Origin: Tubiluchus corallicola
Taxonomy: Eukaryota; Priapulida; Priapulimorpha; Priapulimorphida; Tubiluchidae
Length of the DNA: 64,000 bases
Direction of reading: 5' to 3'
Assembly: GCA_030141605.1 (NCBI GenBank)
Contig: JAQGDQ010000098.1
Span: forward strand, 102,636-166,635
The notes below the pieces were generated by a model that was not told where the DNA came from, did not search any database, and saw only the letters and a list, made by a program, of their open reading frames with translations. The stretch's first letter is position 1; the number at the start of each line of letters is the position of its first letter. Of this stretch, positions 14,554 through 27,975 are shown piece after piece. The position numbers and the translations under genes were made by a program.

Positions 14554-14585
14554 TTTGAACACATGAGGTAGGTCAAAAAAACAAG
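14554..14585 (+). other. TLN: Talin 5' UTR part of exon 1, with a 2-codon upstream ORF
   Basis: A polypyrimidine tract and cag at 14551-14553 form a splice acceptor directly before the talin start exon, so the 5' UTR is split by an intron. The 32-nt leader contains a minimal upstream ORF, ATG AGG TAG at 14563-14571, 14 nt before the talin ATG. A start-stop ORF this close could reduce or delay initiation at the main ATG; that is inference. Confidence 0.6.
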
Positions 14586-14721
14586 ATGGTTGTGCTGTCG
14601 TTGAAAATATCCGTTGTGGAGAAAAATGTGGCGAAGACGATTCAGTTTGATCCATCCACGATCGTCTACGATGCATGCCGGATCATCAGAGAAAAAATAG
14701 CTGAGGCAAACATCGGACAGC
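14586..14721 (+). CDS. TLN: Talin exon 1 (F0 start)
   Basis: Begins with ATG in MVVLSLKIS, matching the vertebrate start MVALSLKIS. It contains the conserved YDACRIIREKI. Ends in phase 1 at donor C|gtgagt. Confidence 0.95.
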
Positions 14722-17700
14722 GTGAGTAACATTTAGTTACACACTGTGCTAAGGTCACGTGTGGCAATCTGTATTCTTGAAATTAATCAGTTTTGATTTT
14801 CACATATTCCCTTCATTTACTGGGACTTAATTTATTTGCAAATAAATTTTTACTCTTAATGCTAAAGATTTTTAATAGCTATTTAAAATTAATGAACTGG
14901 TCCCAGGAACAGTTCAGCACCTATAGTAAGACTGAAGACATTCAAATTCACATACAGAAAAGTATGTGCTGCATTTAAAGGAAAGGACACTGCCTAATGC
15001 GCACGTTGCCTAAAGCAGTTTAGGCTGCTGTAACTTGCCTAATATTCATGCAAAAATATCACAAAATCAGAAGTCTGATTTTTTGTAAGAACTTCTTATA
15101 CTTTTGATGGAAACTAACAGTGTGCTGCTTTTCTTCAGTCGCCCAATTAAGTCGTTTGTCGAAAAAATGGGCGTTAAAAATGGGAGCGCCCGCTCGTGAA
15201 GTGATTGCGACTTCAAAGTGATTTTACTAATTACACTAGGCTCTTATCACACTTTCATCACTAAATCTTTCCAACATGTTTTCCCCAACATTGAACAAAA
15301 CCTGACTTCTCAGAAGGCTTGTCCTTTCATGTAAGTTTTTATGTTAATTTATTGCCTGTATGTCATATTAGTCAATGGTTAGAAATTTACAATCTGATTT
15401 GTAGTGTATATATTCAAATACTAAAAGAGTATAAATTAACATTGCAAACATTTACCGATAAACAAGCAAATACCACGTCCTTAGTACTACAGCATACAGT
15501 CTCCTGCCCACATGTTTAGAAAATGTATGTTAAGAAAATGCTTATAAACAGCAACTATCCTGGTTCCTGAGCTCTTATCACCAGCGTAGTTGAAGAAGCC
15601 AGCATGGTGCTATAGAATACCATATGGTCTCAGCAATTCATCAGCTCTACTCTATAGCTACATGTATGAAAGACTGGAAGTGCTAGGCATGTGGGTTTAA
15701 TCAGTCATCCACCATTCGACTTGCTATCTATGTAACAAGCTTTGCTTAGAACGTATTTTGTGAATTATCTTTATTTCTCTACTGGAAGCTTGCTAAAACT
15801 AATATTAAAACTGCATTATTAAAAACCAGAAACGTGGTGGACATTTTATACATACCTGAAAGAATTTTTCAAGTTGTTATAAATATCAATTAAAATGCTA
15901 ATAAAATGTTTAAATGCTGTAACTCAAAATTCTTAGATTCATTTAAATTTGTATATCTAAAAACATTTTACAATGAAAGTTTAATGTTTTTTGGTGTTAT
16001 GCAAATGTAAGGCATTTATATGGTTGCCGAACGTTATACTCTCTGTTAATTTAATAACATCTGATTGCCACAGTAATTTGTTGCAACTAGGCATAAAAAC
16101 CAATTAATGTGATTATATGTTTGGATTTATTAACAACTTTCCTCAAGTACTCATTTAAGCATCAGATCAATATGTGAAACAAACCAGTAATTTTCTACGG
16201 AAAGGGTTTTTGTTAGAATTTTAAGTGCATCTATGGTTTTTTCAGCTGGCGACTATGGTTTGTTTCTGGCAGACGAAGATCCTAAAAAGGGAGTATGGTT
16301 GGAAAATGTACGATCCTTAGAATATTACATGCTACGAAATGGGGTAAGATAAGAACTCTGTACCTTTAAGTTGTGTCTCTAAATGTATCTAAATCATGAA
16401 AAAATTGTGTTGCTATGACATTTGATATCCCAGCATACCGTTATTGTTGTATTGTTAATTGTTCTGAAAAAGCCTGTAATTCAGAAACGGCTTTGAATGT
16501 AAAACGATTAGTAAAACAGAGTGAAGTATAGCTCACAGTTAAACTTAGCAACTTTAAAGGCTTTATTCAAGTTAAACATCTTATTTTTGAATGCTTACCT
16601 AACACATTTAGTTAGTTTGGTGTTTACACCAAAGATAGCAAGCAGTAAAAGTTCTAAAGGGACCCTGACCCCAATTCTGTATAGTGAGATCCGATGCAGT
16701 TTAACTGGTTGCAATCCAGTACAGATCCATTTGCAAATGAGTCAGTAGTTTCGACCTGGTGTTTTAAAGATCTGGCCGTCCAAACGATTCTTTGATGATG
16801 TAGAATATGATTGACATGTGCCTGATCTGATTAAATAACTGGACGCACTATTAGCTTTAATATGCTAAGGCAGTGTGATGGCTTCTTTGCTCTCAAATAC
16901 AGATGAATTTACCATGTGACTGTATTCATACACGTCAGAAATTGTTTCACAATTATTTCGGTATGTCTGTGTTGCATATATGATGTGTTCAGTCAGGTCT
17001 ATTTGTTTAGTGTTTTTACGCTTGTCTTCAGTTTTGCAAAGCCATATAGTAGAGTGACTTGCAAACTGTTGAATAAATCCATCTCCATTTGAAGTCTCTA
17101 GGGAGCTTTGCACTCATCTAAATAGAATTTGAAATGAATTGCCTTTGGATTAGAAGCCAAATTTTTTGAAAGTAACTTTCGATTGCTGTTAGGTTAAACG
17201 CCGAAAGTCGTCGGTATTTGAAAGAGTCACTATTTTCTTGTAAGCCTGTGTTTGTTCACATTTTAATAGGACTTGTTGGAGTACAAAAAGAAGATCAGGA
17301 CGCTAAGAGTTCGGATGTTAGACGGCTCAGTAAAAACACTTCTAGTAGATGATAGCAAGAATGTAGGAGATTTAATGGTAGCCATATGTACTCGTATAGG
17401 TATATATCTACTATCTGCTAAAACAAAAGTAAAAACGAAGTATGTAGCTAATGACTATTGTGTATTATATTTTACTGGAATGGTGAAATTTGTGAACACT
17501 GTTATATAATCTGTTACTGGTTTTTGTCTAACTTCTGCCTTGTAATATTCTTTATACCTTGACCAGTTACACTTGTGTTATTGCCTAACAAGTAGAGGTG
17601 AGCATTCTCTATCAGAAAACGAATTCAAATCGATTCAAACCGAATTTCAAGATTTCGAATCTGAATTAAATTCACATTCAGTTTTGAAAGATTTTCTTAT

Positions 17701-20700
17701 AGATTTTTTAATGATTTATAAAAAGCAATTTCGCAACGATCATGCATATTGCTTGATTTTGTTCTGTACTAAAAACACTAATAATTTGTTTAAACCTCAG
17801 AAATTGCAGTTAAACTGCACTAATAGCAGGCTGTTTCAAACGTTTTAATGATAAAGAACGTATGTAGTTGAAGTGGTTAATTATTCAATTCCATAAGTTT
17901 AAGTTCAAATCGAGTTTGAATTAAAAAAAACTCGTTCAAATCAATGCTCACCTCTACTGATAAGTAATACACATCAAATAACAAAAACTTGCTCCTCAAT
18001 ATGACTCAATTTAATTAAAGGGCAAAGGGGTGGACAGGACCCAATTTAAACTATAGCTGAAAATAAGCTAGTGTATAAAATATTGAAAGAGAACATCATT
18101 TGTATTTTTTTAAGTGACTTGCGCAAAAGAATTATTGCCACCGAAAATATGCTCATTTTTATCATAGTTCAAAATAGACCAGGATATGAAAATTTATCAT
18201 GTTTTCCTGTAACCATGAACATGTCCAGCAATTATTTCATGTAAGACACCATTTTTGACCATCAATCTTCACAGATTTGATATCATGTTGTGAGACCATA
18301 AAGACATTATTGAAAACTACAGTCAAATTAAGTAGCAGGTACTGGCATCTGTAATGACAAGCAACGAAAATTTAGTTCTAATCTTTCACGATGCACCAAC
18401 CTCTAATCACACTTTTTTTTGAGAAAGGAATGATGTTTCACTTGGTCCTGCTTTTACCTCTGTTTAATAACATTTTTATATTACGTTTTATAGGAATATC
18501 AAATTATGATGAATATTCGTTAGTTATTGAACCACCAGAAGAACAGAAGGAGCAGTTTGCCACACTTCGCAAAGTAATCATCAATATTTATATTCTAAAT
18601 AGTCTTGTTTCGAATGATTTTGCCAAATTAATATTTACTAGTTTAATAAAATTAGTGTAGATCTGTGTTTGCTCTTAGTGACAACAGATCTATTGATGTG
18701 TGAAAATGTCTCGAATTTTTCTAATTAGATCTCCTGCTGTTTAAATAACTTCCTAATTTGCACGGCTGTTTAGTTAGTTCAATGACAAATTTATTTAAGC
18801 ACTTGTTTAATTTCAGTTTCGTTGCTGTAACAGAATTAATGCTGTAAACCGACTGAAATATTCAATTGTTAGCCAATAGTTGTAACGTTATGAGATAATG
18901 AATTTGTGTAATTGTTTTGGTATAGGAGAAGGAGAAGACGCTTCCGCGCTCTGAGAGAAGGATGGAAGAACTGAGGAGAAAGTTGCACACGGACGAGGAG
19001 ATAAAATGGGTAGACCATGGAAAAACATTGCGTGAGCAAGGTTTGGATGAAGGTGAAACCTTGCTGCTACGGAGAAAATACTTCTTTTCTGATCAAAATA
19101 TTGATTCCCGTGATCCGGTCCAGCTGAACCTGCTTTATGTCCAAGTAAGTATTAAAATTGAAAGAACTTAATTTTAAAGTTTCTTACTGAATTTTTGTGG
19201 GATTAAACAGTAAATAAAGAGTTAAACTGCCCTGCAAATTCCTCAAGTATAGGTCCATTGTCTTACTGAATTTTTTGTGTGATTAAACAGTGAACAAAGA
19301 GTTAAACTGCTCATGTATAGGTCTACTCAGACTCGTCACTCATCCAGCTCCAGACACAAAGAGATTGATACACAAATTAACCTTATATCAGACAAAACAG
19401 TTTATATTAGACATGTCTGTAGAAGTCTGTATGAAATTTGATACTAGACAACTAAGGTCACATAATTGTTAAATTGTAAAAGACTAGCTGCTTCATAAAA
19501 ACACGTAGGTGTTTTAACAGTCACACCTCACCAAGTGTTGTGAGCAAACTGCAACAATGCTAATGTACATAGAGTTCTTTACTTACTTATAGACATTTTT
19601 AGGTTTTTATTATCTGTCTAATGTTAACCATTATTTCAGGCAACAGTTTTAGAAAATAAAATGTATGTTGGGGAATTGAATTCAACAAAAAACTTTATTT
19701 TGTTAGATGCAAAACTTTTCTACATTCTTATCCTCTTTTGTTGGCTGCTTTGTTACAACACTTGACAAAGCCAGTTGGAAGAATTTTTCACCTTTAGTAA
19801 TTTTTGTATTTGAGAAACAAATTTTTTTCCTCATTTTTTGATCATCACCACCAAATGTGTGTAAGTGTTTTTTATGACATATCCGTTATCAAGGCTGTTT
19901 GGAGCCAGACTTGGCAAATAGATAGCTTTGATTAGCAAAACATATGTTAAAAAATATGCATTGTTCTGACAACAATATACAATTAAAAATATTGAAATTA
20001 CCACACAATATATGCACATAAAATACCTTCCTTAAAAATGCAGAAGAAATTTAAATCATCTCCGGCCAAACTGACCTCATTGCTCGACAATGACGTAAGC
20101 TGATGTAATAATTCTTCTACAGTTCAAGTTGAAATTGCAAAGATCAAGCTGCTTAATTGTGTGCTTAAATGTATTTGTGTTAATGGGATTGTCTAAGTGC
20201 TTACATAGTTTTGATCCATTTTTATATCACAAAAAGCACAAGAACTGTACTTAATCAAATAATTGATTGTTTGTTGACTTCATTAAAAGTTATTTTAAAT
20301 CTATTATGGTTAGCAGTGTTTATCAAAAAGTCAGCTGGACTAAAATACTTGTTGTGGTTGTCTTAGTTGTCATCGTCATTTAGTTCTGGTCTTCTGGCTT
20401 CTTTATTTTTTGTAACAGTTGCATTTATTTACGCAGTTGATCTTATTTTCTATTCTTCAAATACCATCAATATATTATGTCATCCTTAATCAGTCAGCAA
20501 CTTATATTTTTTTTTTGAATATTGATTATACTTTGCTTTACATTTTTCATGGGTTACGTTACTGGTTATCACCTTTGCGGGAATTCTGCTTTGCTGTGAA
20601 AATTTTAACAAACAAAAGAAGTTGATAGAAGATCAATGTGACTTGAATTTACCGCAGATGTATATTTCATTTGCATACCAAGTTTTTGTTGTGAGTAAAC

Positions 20701-23700
20701 TGTCATTTTGCATCACAGCACTCTGCTTGAGATGATGCATCGAATTTTCTACTTTGTCATAAAGTTGAAGGAAATTGAATGAACTGCGCTGAACGAATGA
20801 AGTGGAATAACGCGATTATGTGTTTGACTTTAATAACCGGGCAGAACTCACTTGATTAAGTGTGAACTTGCTCAGTAATGGAAACAAACCTTATTACGCT
20901 GAGTTCATTTGCATGTTAATACCAGTAAATGTTTTCACTGAGCATGTTAAGTCGTTATTAAACGACATGTTGCATCATTAATCTTCGTTTGTGGAAAGTA
21001 GTTTAACTGTAGCTGCAAGGTTCTGAGAAAATGGGCACCAGCTTATGGTTTTTTAATGGATTCAGAAAAAAAATTGTTTGAAATAGTGAGGGCAATAATT
21101 TTTAAAAACATTTAGGATATGTTGCACCTTTGAGTCATCGGATTAGTTGGTTATCATTTAAGTATGCAAATCGATTAGAAATGATGATACCCATAAACTC
21201 GATAATCAGTTACAATCCTGAGGTGAAGTTATCTTAACCTTAACTTAATGAAGGCCTTCGTAATTTTAAATTAGCTATTTGCCAATGAACTAATTCAAAT
21301 AATAGGTCTTCGTGCGCATTACATTTGGCTGATTCCCTAATCTCCAGAAAATTAAACAAGAAGCTTACACCTGCACACTTCATTATTCAATTTTCAAATA
21401 TTTTTTTTGATTCTGTATTTTTTACAATGAATGGCTTCATTTATACATAAAATTCTACGATTTTTGTTTTTAGTGTCGAGATGCCATAATAGATGGCACT
21501 CATCCTGTATCGCAGAGTCAAGCTGTACAGTTTGCTGGAATTCAGTGTCAGATCCAGTTTGGAGACCATGTGGAAACGAAGCATAAAACCGGATTTTTGG
21601 ATCTAAAAGAATTCTTACCAAAAGAATACTGCAAAGTTAAAGGAGTGGAAAAGAAAATTTATGTGGTATGTTTTTGCTACCGTTTTTTTTTTTGAATTTT
21701 TAGTGCACTAAATGGTGAGATCGTGAAAACAATATTTGTCCATGGTAACAGCAAAATTTGATAACTTGGCACCAGGCAAGTTGACTCCCCTTCTGTTTAT
21801 GTTTGATTGGCTTTTCAACAGAACAGAATCATCCTTAAGTAAATTTAATGAACTAATAGGATAACATAGTTCTCTAGATATATTTTATTTTGAATGACAA
21901 CCGTCTATCCAAGAACAAAATTAGCTGTCATCACCTGTCAGAGAATTAGACACTTATGCCCCTATTCTTGAATGTTCTTCTAGTAGTCTGTTAAGTATGT
22001 TTTTTTAATCCCTAAAGTTTAAGGCTATAAGTAAAAAAAGTTTCACCAATAAGATTTTGCTTCAAGTAATAATTTTACAGAATGGGAACTTCAAAGGTAT
22101 TGTAGCTGTTATTATGTTCATGATTCTTTTTGAAGTTGTTTAAAATCAGTAATTGTATTGAGAGTGGCAGCCCAAAGAAAAAGTAGAAAATTTAGTGACT
22201 TGGTGACTTGCTTACTTCATTAAATGCTATTGTATTTTGTAATTGTATAAAGTACATGTTCAAAAAAATTAAGTCCATCAGTCAAAATTGCAAGTGTGAT
22301 GGCATCGCTATATCACAGCCTCGCTTTGTTTGTTCCGATACAGTAAGATAAATTGATGTTGCTACTTTTAGCCGGCTAATGATTTGCTCATTGTAAATAA
22401 GTTACTTGCCTAATCTAAGCCTATCTCCATAATCCATATGTAATTTTAATCATTTATTGGCTGTTAATTGCATTTTTTGCACTCATTTATGCATGAAATT
22501 ATGAATTACAATTTCTCATTACGTACAATGGCTTATTACCCTGCATTCATGATTATTAGATTTTATACTCTAGTGTATTAACATTTTTCAACTTTTAATG
22601 ATTGATGCTTTTATATCAATGACATTAAATGATTGAGCACCTGCATATTAAATGTTCTTGGAATGTTTATGTTATTTGCCACTAGTGCTTAGTAATGCCT
22701 CGTTTATTTAAATACAATCAGTCTGGAAATGCCTAGGTGCCTGTGATATATTATACATGAAGGACAGACTAGGTAATCTTTTAATAACTAATAATAATAA
22801 TAATAGTTTTACTGCTTTCCTGTTTAACAATTGATGCCATCTTTACAGGAACATAAGAAATGTGCAGCGCTGAATGAATTGGAGGCCAAGGTCAAGTATA
22901 CTCACCTCTGTCGTAACTTGAAGACTTATGGTGTCACATTTTTCGTTGTTAAGGTACAAGTTTTAGCTATACATTTTTTTTAGTTTTTATTAACTTAAGT
23001 TGTTCATCTGTGCCTCTGCACTGCTAATGACATTCGGTCATTGAAATTAAATGAAAACGCAAAATGAAATTTTTTTGTTAATGATTCTTGTTATTGCAGT
23101 TGTAAGTTTTCTATTAACCCAATCAAGCATCCTAAAAATTGGATTAAATTTATGTTATGCAAATAAAATATTTTCTTATATTGGCTTCTCCATCATGTTC
23201 TTTTGTCTTAATTTCCTTAATTTTTACAGTGTTGAAGCGTAACAGTATTAACAAGATTCTAGTATCTTTTCTTCTGCAGGAAAAATTAAAAGGGAAAAAC
23301 AGACTTGTTCCTCGGTTGCTGGGTATTACAAAACAGAGTGTTCTAAGAGTGGATGAAAAGACAAAAGAGGTGGGTTTTTTGAATTCCGCATTCTGCCACG
23401 ACTCATTTATTATAATTTTGTAGATGACATGTTTTGCTGATTTTTGTAGTAAATTGTTTCTAAACAAAAAATATTCTTGTGCCTTAGGTGGGCTGTTGAA
23501 ATTGTTTGTTCGTGCATTTTCTGAATTGATATTCTGTTGTCTACTGCAGATTTTAAAAGAATGGCCGTTGACTCACGTCCGCAGGTGGGCCGCCTCACCA
23601 AACAGTTTTACTCTTGACTTTGGCGATTATTCCGATCATTACTACTCGGTGCAAACACCAGATGGAGAACAAATTTCGCAGCTCATTGCTGGCTACATTG

Positions 23701-26700
23701 ATATTATACTTAAAAAGGTAAACTTGATTATAATACATAGTGTGATTGCAATTATCAGCATAATCAGTGCTTGGCTAAAAGCTGATTATTTATCAACAGG
23801 TTGACTTACATCCACAATCAGTTCTGGCGGACTGGTCGTAAGACGACTTGGACGCTAGTCGGACCTGTATATTAAAGTGGTGTGCCCTTAAATGTAAGAT
23901 GTTGTGAACAGAATGAAACCATTTATAACCTGGGAGCAGCTGTTGTACATTTACTGTGCTTAAGCTTGTCCATGATTTAGTTGCTCATAAATTTTGCGTA
24001 AAAATCAAGTGCTTCACAAAAATTTATGCAGTAACAAAGAATACAACGTAATTTTAACATTGTTGATGGCTTTATATTATGTGTGATCATACCTCACAAA
24101 ATTTCTCAATAATTTATGATACGATTAATTATTTAGTGAATTGAATGACTAACCTCATTAGTTTGCTTATCGAGCTGCTCAGAAAGCTTAGTTGTTTTTT
24201 GCTTCTCTCTGTTTAATGTTCAATGTTTATTGTATACACAAGCATTTAATTGTTTTTATTATTACCATTTTATGCCAAGCTTATTTAGATTAAAATCTGA
24301 GACTTCTAATAATTGTTTTGTGAAAATTTTTCACATAAAAGATTTTTGCTGCTTAAGATTGAAGTAAAATAGTAGCGTGGTGGAGGAAGTCGCGTCTCCC
24401 TATTCAATTTCAACAGGAAAGCTGCTTCCCTTGTTATCAGTGCTGCTGTGAAATTATTACACCTATAAAATCAATCGATGCAATGTGTGTTAAACTGCTT
24501 GTAAAAATTTATTAAATCCAGCAAGAAGGAATGCTGCAGCCTCGTGAGTGCTAGCAGACTATAAATTATTAATAATTTCTCTCGTTTGAAATGTGCTGGT
24601 GGTTAAGTACTTATACTAAAATTTGCTATAATTCTGAATTCTTTTCCAATGGATTTTAAGTGGTGGCTATGTAATGAAGTTACCAGCTTCTTCTTTTATT
24701 TTATTGCCTTTGAATTCAGGATTGTTTTTAGCCTGTATTTGTGTCATTTACTTGTTATTTTGACAGTGTTGCTTGCTATTTTATTTTTTTCGTTTTATTT
24801 GCGAAGTTTCTAAAAACCAAGATTGATCTCCTTTAGCAACTTGATTTTAAATAGAGCCAATTTTTTTAAAAATAAACTGTTCAGTCAAACCTCTTTGTAC
24901 CGCCCACTTTGGGAGTCCAGAAAAAGTTGGCATTAAGCGAGTTTGCTATTATAACAAGGTGTATTGATACATACTGGTCTACGTAAATACAGACATTTTT
25001 TTGTCAAAAATTTGGGCATTAAACGAGATTGGCATTATAAAGGTGAGAGTTATAATGAAGTTTGACTGTTGTGTGTTAGTTTTTTAGTAATCAACTTATG
25101 ACACGTATGTGATGCGACAGATATTGTTATGTTCGCATCAGATTTATTCGTACTTGCCTGTTTCCTGTTTATTTGCACATTAGAGATCTTGACAGTTGTA
25201 AATGAAACAATTTTTGGCGCTTATCATTTATTTGTGCAATTTGCATGTATTAATTTATTTATAGATCTGTAACTTATGTTTGTGATTGGCATGTATTTTG
25301 ATGTTTATTTATGTAATCTGTGTTCTTGTTGTCCCTTTAAGTTAGCGGAAAGGGACTATTTAGGCATGGAGGGTGAGTTTGGTGACAGCATGCTGGAAGA
25401 TGTAGCCGAGGCCGGCAAGTGAGTTCAAAATGACCTACCCCTCCTCTTCCTTCGTGTGTGGCAAACTGCTTTCCCTTCTCTGCTTTTTATTTTATCTGTA
25501 GCCTTTCTGGCATGATTTTACAAAGTACTTTTTTCAACATCACGTTTTACACGTCTCTGATTTTGCTGGGTGTACTTGTTTTAGCTAATTAGTTTCATGT
25601 TAGTGGCATTTTCATCTGAGCTGCTCATGCTTGCATACATACTGCATGATAAAGTTAACTGAGCAGTATTAGTCATTCGAAGTATGACTTAAACTTTGAA
25701 TGGTTTCTTATCATCTGTTATAACTCCTGTGATACACTGTCTAAAACTCGGTTTCTTATTCTCTCTACTTTTATACTGCTACAGAAAAAAGCAAAAGATC
25801 ACTTTGGGATAGAGGGTGATGATGAAAGCACCTTATTGGAGGACACTGTATCTCCGTATAAGTAAGTTTATGATAATCAACAGTTCTTTCTAAAATGAGC
25901 GTAGACCTAGACGGATGTTGTTAGACTAGGTTGTAATGGCTGTTTTGATAACGGACGATAAGACGGACACCTGCATTTGCTACAGATGCTAAACTGCTCG
26001 TGATGTGTTAATTAACATTGTAAAATAAATGTGAATTATAATATCAATTTCCTGCAACATTACATGCTAATTTTTGAAATACTGTTGGGTTTGGGGATCT
26101 GAAGCTGTGAGCAAAGCCGGTTGGAACTGTGCAGACAAACTTCTACAAAAAGTGGTAACACCTTCTCTTCCCTGTTGAGTTGTAACTGTATTTCTCCGAA
26201 GTCGGACAAGTTAAATTAAGCGCAACACTCTCGAAACTTAACTCACTAGGAAACACCTGGGACTAGTCAGTTATTAGATTAGATAGGTGTTGTAAAACAA
26301 TTGCACTTCACTTTATTTTCTTGTTTAGCAACCAAGGTTTTGACTTGTTGGTCAAATGCAAGGAAAATGTTTGTTTTAAGCAAAAAATTAGCTAAATGTC
26401 ACTGTAAATTTTGTTTATGATTGTCCTTTTTTGCAGAGCTACTATAATTGAACATCAGACACAGATGGTTAGCCACCCGGAAGAAGGATCTGTAGCTCTT
26501 CCCGGTGTCATGCGCTCTGGTGACGGTTAGTTTACCACCTTGTGGTTTCTTCACAGTGCTCTAAATTTTTCTAGAGAAATTATTTATAATTCAGCAATTT
26601 AATTGTGGTAGGTGGTTTTGCTCAAGCATGCTGGCTCTTTTTATCACTAGAAATATTTAAGTGAAAGGACTAGTCACTTAGCATATTTGGTTTATTTTAC

Positions 26701-27937
26701 TTGTTATCACTTAAGATTAGTAAAACATAACAAAGAAATTTGCAAAAAAAACAAAGCTAATTTATACTACCAATGTATGGAAATTTTTGAGCACAATGGT
26801 AGCTATAGCCGCCATTTACTTGGAAATTATGACGTAACTGGTGAACTTCGCGACTTTTTGTAAACGCATCATGGCTTTTTGTAAGTACGCTTTGCTTAGG
26901 CTAATTCAAGCTACAGCTTTTAGCAAGAATATGGCAAAGCTTGTAAGTTCTTGTTTTTTGCAAAAGTGTTACAAACTTAGCCGTCTAATTTTTTGTAAAA
27001 ACTTATTGTACTTTTCATTGAAATTGACAGTTGTGCTGCTTTCCTTTGCTGGTAGAATATTTATTCAAAATGGAAACATCCAAGTGTGAAATGATCTTAA
27101 CTTGAAAGTGATTTTACTAATTACATGAGGTGCTTATCACGCTATTTTTATTAAATGCTAACATTTTTTGCAAACACTGAAATAAGCCACCTTCCCAGAA
27201 GACTTAACCTTTCATTTAATTTACAATAAAATATGAAGTACATCAATCGGGCTTATCACAACTTTCAGAATATTGTTTCTTATGAAGAAACTTGGTGATA
27301 TTTAAGTGAAGGTCGTTCTACGGCATTTGATGGCTGCTAGTCAATTGATTTATTGTTATTTTTTGCAGGCGAATCTCAGTACAAGTCGGGTAGTATGGAA
27401 CAAGAGCAGACTGTTATCCGTGCTCAGCTCACCAACGCACAGCATATGCCGCCAATGGTATCAGTTTTAGTTTTTTATTATCTAAACGGTTCTTTATTGC
27501 TAAAGACTTTTATAGTCAAGTGTTAGCCTTTTGACTTGTCATGTAACTCTCTTTTTCCAGCACATCAATTACTTTTATCTAATTTTTGCAGGGCAATCAG
27601 GCCCAAATGGAGGGACCCGTAAGCCACGCCCAGAAGGCTCTTATTACTAATATTGGCGACAGCATGGACACATTGCAACGCGCTCAGATGGACTTGCAAT
27701 CCAAAGCCGACATGCCGCCTCTGGGAACCGATCCGGTAATTTTCATTTGTAAAATTCTCGCTCGGCTTTAGGGAATTTGCTAATTGCTAGTAATTCATTT
27801 CGCCACTGTTTGCAGTTCGCAAAGAGTTAACCATTATTCGACAGAAAAGGTCGAAACTTGTACACTTATTCGACTACCTTCTGAATTTCTAAATTAGTGT
27901 GTATGTACAGTACATGTTTAAATTACTTGTTGCATTT

Positions 27938-27975
<38 letters not shown>

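Noticed and set aside
27561-27591. Upstream acceptor ctttttccag for exon 13
   Set aside because: Would add 31 nt and break the frame; the acceptor at 27591 fits.
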